A stretch of 64,000 bases of DNA from Chryseobacterium capnotolerans (GCF_021278965.1 NZ_CP065589.1:4593001-4657000); one strand, 5' to 3'; shown: positions 49,299 to 56,318, counted from the first letter of the stretch. Numbers and translations are program-made. The notes: a model not told the origin generated them from the sequence alone.

Positions 49299-50336
49299 AT
49301 GAAAAAGACAACCATTCTTTCTTTGGACGGAGGCGGAATAAGAGGAATTATTACCTGTATTATTCTGCGTTACATAGAAGAACAGCTCCAGTATTATGAT
49401 AAGCCAAGTGCTAAGCTTGGAGATTATTTTGATCTGGTGGCAGGCAGCAGCACAGGAGGACTGATTGCTTCTATTATTCTATGTCCTGATGAAGTCCGTA
49501 AAGCAAAATATTCTATCCAAAAGGGGTTGGAATTGTACGCTGAAAAGGGCGGTGATATCTTCCAGGTTTCCTTTTGGGAAAAGCTGGTTAATCCATTTGG
49601 ATTATTGAATGAAAGAATTTCTCAGGAAGCTCTTGAAAAAAACCTGAACGACTTTTTTGGAAATTTAGAATTAAAGGAATTAATAAAACCGTGTTTAATA
49701 ACAAGTTATGATATAGAGAACAGAAGAGCGAAACTTTTCAATTCATCTGAAGCTCATCTCAGTACAGATAATTTTTATGTAAAAGATGTTTGCAGGGCAA
49801 CTTCCGCAGCACCTACCTATTTCAGCCCGGTACAGATCAAATCGATGTATGGGCAAATCTTCAGCCTGATTGATGGCGGTATGTTTGCGAATAATCCTGC
49901 TCTTTGTGCTTATGCAGAAGCCAGAAAAATTCCTTTTGCAGAGGTTTTGAAAAATCATCAGAAAGCCAATCATCCCGGAGTAAATGATATGATTCTTATT
50001 TCTATCGGAACAGGGATTGAAGCCAGACCTTATCCTTTTAAAAGACTGGAAAAGGCTGGAAAAATTGGCTGGGTAGGACCAATTATCGATATTTTAATGT
50101 CTGCCAATGCAGAAACTGTTGACTATCAGCTTTCTCAAATGTTTCAGACCTTAGGACTGAGAAATCAGAAAAACTATTACCGCCTGAATCCATCATTGAA
50201 AAATGCTTCTCCAGCCATGGACAATGTAAGACGATCTAATATTGAAAATCTGATCCAGGCCGGTCTGAGCTATATTGATGATAACCGGGAAGTTCTAAAT
50301 CAGATTGTCCAAAAGCTCATCAAAAACAAAATATAA
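49299..50336 (+). CDS. Patatin-like phospholipase
   Basis: A 345-residue patatin-family acyl hydrolase, predicted to attack membrane phospholipids. Catalytic dyad: Ser51 in GSSTGG and Asp192 in LIDGGMFANNP. The oxyanion loop is DGGGIRG at 10-16. The sequence ends with a helical tail (RRSNIENLIQAGLSYIDDNREVLNQIVQKLI). No signal peptide, as in the CapV-type effectors of CBASS defence, but no cyclic-nucleotide synthase gene is nearby. It is under an operator-promoter module of its own and precedes the DUF2589 group, so it is a likely effector of the regulon. Confidence 0.93.
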   Translation: MKKTTILSLDGGGIRGIITCIILRYIEEQLQYYDKPSAKLGDYFDLVAGSSTGGLIASIILCPDEVRKAKYSIQKGLELYAEKGGDIFQVSFWEKLVNPFGLLNERISQEALEKNLNDFFGNLELKELIKPCLITSYDIENRRAKLFNSSEAHLSTDNFYVKDVCRATSAAPTYFSPVQIKSMYGQIFSLIDGGMFANNPALCAYAEARKIPFAEVLKNHQKANHPGVNDMILISIGTGIEARPYPFKRLEKAGKIGWVGPIIDILMSANAETVDYQLSQMFQTLGLRNQKNYYRLNPSLKNASPAMDNVRRSNIENLIQAGLSYIDDNREVLNQIVQKLIKNKI

Positions 50337-50382
50337 GCTTAAAAGCTTATATCAGCCTTAAATAAGCTTTCAAGCTTATATT
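50331..50382. repeat. Clustered AAGCTT palindromes after the patatin gene
   Basis: Two adjacent palindromes: ATATAAGCTT-AA-AAGCTTATAT (50331-50352, overlapping the stop codon) and ATAAGCTT-TC-AAGCTTAT (50362-50379). A third, AATAAGCTTATT, lies near 50535. No T-run follows, so they are not standard terminators. The 358-nt gap otherwise holds module 4. Confidence 0.6.
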
Positions 50383-50468
50383 AAGATTTTCACCGAATTA
50401 AAACATATGCTCTTGTCAGTTTATAATATTCATCAAAAAAGAAATAAAAATGAAAATAAATAATAACA

Positions 50469-50502
50469 CGACAAGTTTTGACGCTTTAATCAACGATCTT
50501 TG
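50469..50502 (+). promoter_or_regulatory. Regulon operator-promoter module 4 (DUF2589 group)
   Basis: Operator CGACA-AGTTT-TGACG (50469-50483), 11 nt, then GATCTTTG (50495-50502), one base from the box consensus. The DUF2589-type gene starts 193 nt downstream, the longest leader in the set. Confidence 0.75.
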
Positions 50503-50694
50503 AATCAACAAAATAACCAAGAAAACCAAAGCTAAATAAGCTTATTCCAAACTTACATTATCCCTATTATTTTAAATAATAATCTTCAGTTCATCAAATA
50601 ATGAACAGGATATCTATTGCCCAATACTGAATATTAGTCTGCTAGCACTACTATATATTATTAACCAATTAATAACCTTAACAATTTTAGAATT

Positions 50695-51285
50695 ATGGCA
50701 AATTTAGTACAAGAATTAAACAGTTTAGATTTCAGTGTTTACATCGGAGGGCCTATGCAGGCAGCAATCAAGGCTCAGCATGATGCATCCATGTCACAAG
50801 TAAATTTTATTAAAGAAGTCGGCTTTGAAGAAGGAGCTCCGGAAGGAGGAGCCAAAAAGCTTAAGTATGTGGATTTTATCTATACAAAGTCAGTTCCCAG
50901 CACCGCTGAAAATAACGAAAGTGTAGTAAAATCAGAAGTAAAGCTAAGTGTCCCATTGCTTTGTATGCTGACCATTCCGGCTTTAAGAATTGACGAAATG
51001 ACTATTGATTTTAACGCCAAGCTTAATTCTGTGGAAACTCAGAGTATTGCTAGTGAATTTCAGGGAAGTGCTTCTCTTAGCGCTAAATTCTGGAAAGTTA
51101 AATTCAATGCTTCAGCTTCTTATAAGAAAACCAACTCAAGTACTTCAACTACGGAAAAAACATATACATTGGGTGTACATGTAAAAGCTGTAAATGACGA
51201 ATTACCTGCAGGTCTTTCAAAAATCATGGATATGTTAGAAGATGCTATTGTTGCTTCCGCAGCACCAGTAACTCCTACTCCTTAA
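50695..51285 (+). CDS. DUF2589-type protein
   Basis: A 196-residue protein of the DUF2589 type, function unknown. Recognisable segments: YIGGPMQAAIKAQHDASM and VNFIKEVGFEE at the N-terminus, VPLLCMLTIPALRIDEMTIDFNAKLNSVE in the centre, and SLSAKFWKVKFNASASYKK near the end. The pattern is a beta-sandwich of amphipathic strands, with no signal peptide or transmembrane helix. Such proteins tend to occur in sets, as here. A hairpin terminator separates it from the next gene, so it may be made in excess over its partners. Confidence 0.75.
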   Translation: MANLVQELNSLDFSVYIGGPMQAAIKAQHDASMSQVNFIKEVGFEEGAPEGGAKKLKYVDFIYTKSVPSTAENNESVVKSEVKLSVPLLCMLTIPALRIDEMTIDFNAKLNSVETQSIASEFQGSASLSAKFWKVKFNASASYKKTNSSTSTTEKTYTLGVHVKAVNDELPAGLSKIMDMLEDAIVASAAPVTPTP

Positions 51286-51293
51286 TTATTTTC

Positions 51294-51321
51294 AGGATGG
51301 CTGCTCCGGCAGCCATCCTTT
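51294..51321 (+). terminator. Hairpin after the DUF2589 gene
   Basis: AGGATGGCTGC (51294-51304) pairs perfectly with GCAGCCATCCT (51309-51319) around TCCG and is followed by only TT. A weak or partial terminator would lower expression of the two genes behind it. Confidence 0.75.
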
Positions 51322-51354
51322 TAAAAAATCTTTATCAATTTAAAAAAAATTATC

Positions 51355-52038
51355 ATGCCAAAATTGAATGAATATTTAGGAGGTATTGTCTCTGAAATTG
51401 CCGCAGCCAGAAAAATGACAGACTTACAGACTGTACAAATAGCAAAAGAATATGCTAAAGATGATTTATTGAAACATTTTTCCATTCCAAGAATGAAAGT
51501 GGGGACCGTAGACCTTACTATTCCTTTTGCTACAGCAGGAAGCTCCCCAATCTTGCCTTTCAGAGATTTTTCTTATGAAGAAATCATCAAAGTAGCCTCA
51601 ACAGATTATAATCCTTCTGATACAAAAAATGATCAGAACTTAAGAAATTTTCTGGCCAATCAAGAACTTGGTTATAATGATTATATAACCAAGATCAAGG
51701 CTGAAAACAAACCTACCCTCACCGATACTCAAATACAGTATTTTGAACCTATTTCGAAATATACAGCAGAATACTGTCGCTCCCTTCCCAATTTTACATG
51801 GAAGAATACAGATCCCCAGTTTTTACAGCAAAGCCTTTTCAACAGAATCGTTCTGGAGGCCAGAAGAGTGATTGAAAAGATAGATAACCGGGAGATTATT
51901 GTAGAGGCAAGCAAATTGATGCAACTGGATGCCAAATGCCTGATTTTCGCTAAAATGAGTGTGAGTGAAGCAGGAATGGAGTGGTCGAGATACGAAGACA
52001 TCAATGGAAATATTATAGAAACACTTATCCCTGAATAA
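51355..52038 (+). CDS. Conserved protein of unknown function paired with the DUF2589 gene
   Basis: A 227-residue cytoplasmic protein starting MPKLNEYLGGIVSEIAAARKMTDLQTVQIAKEYAKDD. Then PRMKVGTVDLTIPFATAG is a beta-type segment resembling the strands of the DUF2589 partner, and the rest is helical. Similar proteins occur next to DUF2589 genes as I recall, but no domain name is certain. Stop and next start are separated by 4 nt, so it is cotranscribed with the following gene. Confidence 0.7.
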   Translation: MPKLNEYLGGIVSEIAAARKMTDLQTVQIAKEYAKDDLLKHFSIPRMKVGTVDLTIPFATAGSSPILPFRDFSYEEIIKVASTDYNPSDTKNDQNLRNFLANQELGYNDYITKIKAENKPTLTDTQIQYFEPISKYTAEYCRSLPNFTWKNTDPQFLQQSLFNRIVLEARRVIEKIDNREIIVEASKLMQLDAKCLIFAKMSVSEAGMEWSRYEDINGNIIETLIPE

Positions 52039-52042
52039 TAGA

Positions 52043-52597
52043 ATGAAAAAGTCACAGTTTATTTTAGTTTCCCAGTTAAAGGATCAGCTGCTGGAGTTTC
52101 CAGGTATTGTTTCTTCGCTGGAGAAAAAAGATCCTTTTTTTGTTGAAAAAATGCTTTCATGGCTGAAGTCTGTAGAGAATATTCTTTCTACGAACACCAT
52201 TAGTGAAGTTTCGGAAATAGCAGGTTTCAGAAGTAAGATTCTGGCAGGTAAAATCAGTGATGAAAGAAGTTTTAATGCTAAAAAAAACCAGCTCAAGGTT
52301 ACCGCAAATCTTCTTCACGATGCACAAAACTGTGTGCTTAATGTATTACTGCCTCATGAAACAAAAATGAATGAATGCAGAGATATCACCAAACAAATAC
52401 TGGCTTTAGCAGCACAAACAACAAGTCCTCTTTATACTTCAGAAATAACATTTGAAGATTTTGTACAGAAAGTCTGGTCACATATCCTTTCTGATCATGA
52501 TTTAAAATTAGGAGGTATCAAACTCAAATCAATGCTTTCTGAAATGGACATCATTATGCTTATTGCTGATGAAATAGATATTAATGATTTTTCTTAA
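52043..52597 (+). CDS. Unknown helical protein of the DUF2589 operon
   Basis: A 184-residue protein, not recognised. Predominantly helical and charged (KSQFILVSQLKDQLLEFPGIVSSLEKKDPFFVEKMLSWLKSVENIL). No signal peptide, no cysteine-rich motif, no enzyme motif seen. Starts 4 nt after the preceding gene and ends 5 nt before a strong terminator. Probably forms a complex with the DUF2589-type proteins, inferred from position only. Confidence 0.65.
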   Translation: MKKSQFILVSQLKDQLLEFPGIVSSLEKKDPFFVEKMLSWLKSVENILSTNTISEVSEIAGFRSKILAGKISDERSFNAKKNQLKVTANLLHDAQNCVLNVLLPHETKMNECRDITKQILALAAQTTSPLYTSEITFEDFVQKVWSHILSDHDLKLGGIKLKSMLSEMDIIMLIADEIDINDFS

Positions 52598-52601
52598 AAC
52601 T

Positions 52602-52635
52602 AAAATAACTCAAAATTCTTTTGAGTTATTTTTTT
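52602..52635 (+). terminator. Terminator of the DUF2589 operon
   Basis: AAATAACTCAAAA (52603-52615) pairs with TTTTGAGTTATTT (52619-52631) followed by TTTT. It is only 3 nt before the next operator at 52639, so it insulates one regulon unit from the next. Confidence 0.9.
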
Positions 52636-52638
52636 ATG

Positions 52639-52672
52639 CGTCAAGTTTTGACGCTTCCCTCGATTACTTTTG
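52639..52672 (+). promoter_or_regulatory. Regulon operator-promoter module 5 (acidic protein)
   Basis: Operator CGTCA-AGTTT-TGACG (52639-52653), a perfect palindrome, 11 nt, then TACTTTTG (52665-52672). Drives the short acidic protein gene. Confidence 0.85.
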
Positions 52673-52800
52673 AATTATAAACAAGAACACAAAAACAATT
52701 AATAAAAAACTTTAAAAAGCCTTTGAATTCAACATTGATCTATGCTGAACAGTCCGGAATATGTTCAAAACACAACCAACACCAAATCACAATACAAAAC

Positions 52801-52971
52801 ATGGAAACATCCAATCACAACACAGACATACTCTTCGATGAAGATCTCTACACCGTGGAATGGAGTGACATCGAAAATGCAGAGATGGATTATGAAAACT
52901 ATCTCAATGACATTGAAAATTTCTTCAGGCAAGATTTTGAAGAAGATATCCTTGAAGAAGATGCCTTTTAA
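52801..52971 (+). CDS. Highly acidic 56-residue protein
   Basis: An unknown small protein of striking composition: 20 of 56 residues are Asp or Glu and there is a single Arg (plus one His), giving a net charge of about -19. It also has several aromatic residues (Phe, Tyr, Trp21). Sequence starts METSNHNTDILFDEDLYTVEW and ends in EEDAF. I chose the ATG at 52801; an in-frame TTG at 52723 would add 26 residues without any leader. The composition is like DNA mimics that inhibit DNA-binding proteins, but no homology is claimed. Controlled by its own operator-promoter module. Confidence 0.65.
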   Translation: METSNHNTDILFDEDLYTVEWSDIENAEMDYENYLNDIENFFRQDFEEDILEEDAF

Positions 52972-52988
52972 ATAAAAGTTTTAAAACA

Positions 52989-53022
52989 CGACAAGTTCTG
53001 ATGCTGTCCAATTTTACCCTCG
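52989..53022 (+). promoter_or_regulatory. Regulon operator-promoter module 6 (short transcript)
   Basis: Operator CGACA-AGTTC-TGATG (52989-53003, one mismatch in the right arm), 11 nt, then TACCCTCG (53015-53022), the most degenerate box of the set. The spacing still matches the others exactly. Confidence 0.65.
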
Positions 53023-53035
53023 AAATCTCTATAAT

Positions 53036-53119
53036 ATGCGCACAGCAGTCTCATTAAACATTCTCAACACCTTTGAATTCACCATTCACAAAATCTTGGG
53101 CAGCCAGAACGATGTCTGA
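53036..53119 (+). CDS. Possible 27-residue peptide
   Basis: A short open frame MRTAVSLNILNTFEFTIHKILGSQNDV that starts 14 nt after the -7-like box of module 6, the same distance class as the M15 gene. Amphipathic and hydrophobic, with charged residues near both ends. No similar peptide is known to me. It could be a toxin-like peptide or a chance frame in a non-coding RNA. A second 15-residue frame overlaps its stop. Confidence 0.3.
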   Translation: MRTAVSLNILNTFEFTIHKILGSQNDV

Positions 53120-53227
53120 AAAATATAAATCACGTGGAAATTCGGTTTGTGACCACTAAAAACAGGACCATAGATTCTGAAGTGATCTTATAAAGCTTCA
53201 TAACCCAATCACAATATTCTATATTTC

Positions 53228-53262
53228 ATAAGCCACAGAAATACTGTGGCTTATTATTTTTC
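53228..53262 (+). terminator. Terminator of the short transcript
   Basis: Perfect 11-bp stem around AAATA followed by TATTTTTC. It separates module 6 from the gene at 53358. Confidence 0.9.
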
Positions 53263-53357
53263 TTAACTTCCAACGAAAAACAAGTATTAATTCCGCACAA
53301 GATTTGCCATAAAGATTTTATATCTGATAGAAAATAATTTTTTATCATCTTAGTAAT

Positions 53358-53768
53358 ATGAAATATTTTGGATTTATAAGAGAACACGACGATTACCCTA
53401 TCTCAGAAGGCATTCACGAATTAATTTCCAGCACCACTTCTGTAGATAATAATAAAGATAAAGTATTGGCCTATTTACAAAGGGGAATTATGGCAGTTCC
53501 TTTAATGGGATGTGTTGAAAATGCAAAAGATCCTTTATTTGGAACGGACAACTATAATGATGAAAGTTTTATTGCGTATAATATGATCTATACAGATGGA
53601 ATATGGCTATGGCCACAATACATCATTGAATATATAAAGAAATATCCCCATATAAAGCTTGACAGTGAATTTGTACAACATGTTCTAAGTAATAAAAAAG
53701 CAATTCACCTAACTGAAGAAGACTCTCTAAAAATTGAAAAGAACTTTTTCCAGAAATTTTGGAAATAA
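53358..53768 (+). CDS. Unknown 136-residue protein
   Basis: A cytoplasmic protein (MKYFGFIREHDDYPISEGIHELISSTTSVDNNKDKVLAYLQRG...) with no recognised family. It has a clear helix-rich pattern and the aromatic segment DGIWLWPQYIIEYIKKYPHIKL. The style is similar to immunity proteins of polymorphic toxins, which is a weak impression only. It has no regulon operator immediately upstream and is followed 11 nt later by another small gene. Confidence 0.6.
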   Translation: MKYFGFIREHDDYPISEGIHELISSTTSVDNNKDKVLAYLQRGIMAVPLMGCVENAKDPLFGTDNYNDESFIAYNMIYTDGIWLWPQYIIEYIKKYPHIKLDSEFVQHVLSNKKAIHLTEEDSLKIEKNFFQKFWK

Positions 53769-53779
53769 CACTATTTATA

Positions 53780-54076
53780 ATGAACATTGATAAAGAAAAA
53801 GCATTAGAAATCGTTAAGCAATATTTACAGGATCGCAAGAGAGAATATATTTCTATTGATGAGAAAGATAAGATTTATTATGTAGAACAAAAAAGGATTA
53901 ATTATGGAAAGTATGAAAGTGTTATAAGGAATATTTTTGTAGTAACTTATTACCTTGAAGGTTACCAGGAACCTATCCCTCAATTTGTTATTGTAGATGC
54001 AGAAACAGGTGAAGTACATTGTACCTACACCAAGCATGGCTATGCTGAGGAATGGGAGGATGAAGAAGAGCTATAG
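53780..54076 (+). CDS. Small unknown protein, possible immunity-type
   Basis: A 98-residue protein (MNIDKEKALEIVKQYLQDRKREYISIDEKDKIYYVEQKR...) with a beta-rich centre (YYLEGYQEPIPQFVIVDAETGEVHCTYTKHGYAEEW) reminiscent of YrhB-type and similar immunity folds; not firmly assigned. Start chosen at 53780; an in-frame ATG 21 nt earlier overlaps the preceding gene. Cotranscribed with the 136-residue neighbour. Confidence 0.6.
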   Translation: MNIDKEKALEIVKQYLQDRKREYISIDEKDKIYYVEQKRINYGKYESVIRNIFVVTYYLEGYQEPIPQFVIVDAETGEVHCTYTKHGYAEEWEDEEEL

Positions 54077-54145
54077 AATTCCAGAATTATAGAAGATACA
54101 ATGATATTAATTTTTAATATTCCTTCTTCAAAAAAAAATAAAACA

Positions 54146-54179
54146 CGACACGTTTTGTCGCATTAAGCCCATATATTTG
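54146..54179 (+). promoter_or_regulatory. Regulon operator-promoter module 7 (WYL regulator, autoregulation)
   Basis: Operator CGACA-CGTTT-TGTCG (54146-54160), a perfect palindrome, 11 nt, then TATATTTG (54172-54179). The regulator start at 54197 lies 17 nt downstream, so the leader is about 10 nt. The presence of the site upstream of the regulator itself suggests feedback control. Confidence 0.88.
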
Positions 54180-54196
54180 TGGTACAAAATTTTACC

Positions 54197-55117
54197 ATGA
54201 AGAAAGATTTTTATCTGACAAGATATGCCTTAATTATTAAAAGACTAGAAAGTTCTCCTGCTACCTATTCGCAGCTGGAAGATTATCTTTTAAACTCTTT
54301 TGAATTCCAGGATGCGGGAATCAAGAGCTACTCTATCCGTACCTTGCAGAGAGATATCCGTGAGATTTCTGATCTTTTTAACCTTTCCATTCACAACAAG
54401 AAAAAAGGTGACAACCGCTACTATATTGAGAGCCGCCCGATTATGGAAGTGGATGAATACAACCAAAAGCTTCTGGAATCTTTCCAGGTAAGCAATGCCC
54501 TGAATCTTCACCCTGATTTTTCAAATTTTATTTTCTTTGAAAGCCGTAAACCCACCGGAGTAGAAAATTTTTATGATCTTTTCTTTGCCATCCGTAATAA
54601 AAGAGTGGTAACCTTTGAACATTACAATTATAAAAACAAGCTGATGACCTCCAGAAAGGTGCATCCTTTAGCTTTAAAAGAATCCAAAGACAGATGGTAC
54701 CTCATCGCCATTGATACCAAGGATAAGATTTTAAAATCCTTTGGATTAGACAGGATCAATTATCTGGATGTGGCCAAGAACCAATATAGAGAAAAATATA
54801 AGTACAACTTCAGAGAACACTTTAAAAATGCTTTTGGAGTAATGAATCTGGCCGAACAGAAACCGCAGAATATTATATTAAAGTGCAGCCGCCATCAGGG
54901 AGAATATATTAGAAGTTTCCCACTTCACCAATCACAGAAAGAAACCAAAGAAACCCCGGAAGAAATCTATTTTGAGTTTTTTCTCCATCCTACTTATGAC
55001 TTCATGCAGGAGATTTTATCTTATGGAAAAGAGGTAACAGTCCTAGAACCTAAAGCTTTAGTTGATGACATCCGTAACCATCTTCAGGAATCTCTAAACC
55101 GCTATCTTGAAAGTTAA
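54197..55117 (+). CDS. WYL-domain transcriptional regulator
   Basis: A 306-residue regulator. N-terminal winged helix-turn-helix (residues 5-62, SIRTLQRDIREISDLF), then a WYL ligand-binding domain at about 125-200 with the name-giving triad at 167-169 (KDRWYLIAIDTKDKILKSFGLDRI), and a C-terminal WCX-like extension. WYL proteins sense nucleic-acid ligands or nucleotides and control DNA-damage responses (PafBC, DriD) or phage-defence operons (BrxR, CapW). I chose ATG at 54197; the GTG at 54179 lies inside the promoter box. It sits downstream of seven copies of one operator and has one itself, so it is the best candidate for the protein that binds them. Confidence 0.9.
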   Translation: MKKDFYLTRYALIIKRLESSPATYSQLEDYLLNSFEFQDAGIKSYSIRTLQRDIREISDLFNLSIHNKKKGDNRYYIESRPIMEVDEYNQKLLESFQVSNALNLHPDFSNFIFFESRKPTGVENFYDLFFAIRNKRVVTFEHYNYKNKLMTSRKVHPLALKESKDRWYLIAIDTKDKILKSFGLDRINYLDVAKNQYREKYKYNFREHFKNAFGVMNLAEQKPQNIILKCSRHQGEYIRSFPLHQSQKETKETPEEIYFEFFLHPTYDFMQEILSYGKEVTVLEPKALVDDIRNHLQESLNRYLES

Positions 55118-55172
55118 GAGATCATGAATTAATCTCATATTTTTTAGTTATATTTACATAAATATAACCCTA

Positions 55173-55798
55173 TTGAGAACGTTATTCATTTGCATCTTTT
55201 GTATAATTTCTTCATTTTGCTTATCCCAGCAAAAAGAGGAATTCCGGTTGGTAAAAAACTATTACAACCAGCACAGAGGCATGCTGAATAATGAATTCAA
55301 GAAAAAGTTTAATGCAGAACCTGATTTTCTAAAAAAGATGCTATCAAAGGTGATTTTCTCTTTTTTATGAAAAAAATGGACAGTATAGAAAACAATGCTT
55401 TAATTGGTGCACTGCTGAAAGTAAGAAACCTTGAGGATCTTCAAACTTTAAAAACAGCAGGAAACCCATCTCATGATTTTAATGATAAATCAGCAAATGT
55501 AGAAAAGATTGCAGACTATCCCGGCGGTATCAATACCCTACGGCAAGAAGTGGCAGATCTTCTGTATGCAGACGGCGTTAATTCCGAATCCAAAACAGTA
55601 AAAACAGATGTTGTCTTTATTGTGGAAAAAGATGGAAGCATCAGCAATGTTCATGCACAAGGAGATAACTTCACCTTCAATAGACAGGCTGAAATTGCCC
55701 TCTACTCAATTTCTGAAAAATTTTCGCCTGCAATAGTCAAGGGTGATCCGGCGAGATTCCGTTTCAGGATTCCTTTAACTTTAACGATGGTAGAATAG
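55173..55798 (+). pseudogene. Secreted protein with TonB-C-like end; frame broken near 55331-55336
   Basis: Corrected length 208 residues. It begins at a TTG codon with a clear signal peptide (RTLFICIFCIISSFCLSQQK). The final 85 residues are like the C-terminal domain of TonB-type proteins (VADLLYADGVNSESKTVKTDVVFIVEKDGSISNVHAQG, AEIALYSISEKFSPAIVKGDPARFRFRIPLTL). The frame is lost at the A6 run 55331-55336; with A7 it reads FLKKDAIKGDFLFFMKKMDSIEN. The stop is immediately followed by the tadA start. As written only the N-terminal 65 residues precede a stop. Probably an assembly error. Confidence 0.75.
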
Positions 55799-56230
55799 AT
55801 GTTTACTGACGAATATTATATGAAAATGGCCCTGCAGGAAGCAGAGGCTGCCTTAGAACAGGATGAAGTTCCGATTGGATGTGTGATTGTTTCCAACAAC
55901 CGTGTTATTGCCAGAGCACACAACCTTACAGAAACCTTAAACGACGTCACTGCCCATGCAGAAATGCAGGCTATAACGGCTGCCGCTAATTTCCTGGGCG
56001 GTAAATATTTAAAAGACTGTACACTCTATGTGACAATGGAACCTTGTGTGATGTGTTCAGGAGCCTTATCATGGTCTCAGATTACCAAAGTAGTGATTGG
56101 AGCAAGGGATGAACAGAGAGGTTTTATCAATAAACACCTTTCTCTGCACCCAAAAACAGAAGTGATTACAGGCATTATGGAAAATGAATGTTCTACCATT
56201 GTTAAAGGTTTTTTTAAAAACAAAAGATAA
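55799..56230 (+). CDS. tadA: tRNA-specific adenosine deaminase
   Basis: Deaminates A34 to inosine in the anticodon of tRNA-Arg. The 143-residue cytidine-deaminase-fold protein has zinc site HAE (His53, Glu55) in TAHAEMQAI and PCVMC (Cys82, Cys85). Full length for TadA; a guanine deaminase is the main alternative, but the loop after HAEMQAI fits TadA. The start directly follows the stop of the TonB-C-like gene. Confidence 0.92.
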   Translation: MFTDEYYMKMALQEAEAALEQDEVPIGCVIVSNNRVIARAHNLTETLNDVTAHAEMQAITAAANFLGGKYLKDCTLYVTMEPCVMCSGALSWSQITKVVIGARDEQRGFINKHLSLHPKTEVITGIMENECSTIVKGFFKNKR

Positions 56231-56287
56231 CCTTTATTTTCATCACCACAGATTGAAAAATAAGATACAAGTAATCAAATAATTACC

Positions 56288-56295
56288 TACATTTG
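56288..56295 (+). promoter_or_regulatory. -7 box of the leader-peptide genes
   Basis: TACATTTG matches TAnnTTTG, 23 nt before the first double-glycine peptide gene. Confidence 0.55.
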
Positions 56296-56318
56296 ATATT
56301 CATTAAAACTAAAACCAT

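Larger units (their letters stand above)
53030..53262 (+). ncRNA. Candidate short transcript of the regulon
   Basis: Between module 6 (53015-53022) and a strong intrinsic terminator (ATAAGCCACAG/CTGTGGCTTAT at 53228-53254 followed by TATTTTT) lies about 230 nt with no gene longer than 27 codons. The promoter-to-terminator layout suggests a small RNA or a peptide-coding mini-gene. Confidence 0.45.

Noticed and set aside
49299..50336. Patatin as part of a CBASS system
   Set aside because: No CD-NTase, Cap2 or Cap3 gene is present in the surroundings.
52723..52800. Longer acidic protein from an in-frame TTG
   Set aside because: Extra 26 residues lack the composition of the core, and ATG at 52801 is a better start.
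54179..54196. GTG start for the WYL regulator
   Set aside because: It lies on the last base of the -7 box, so it is not within the transcript.
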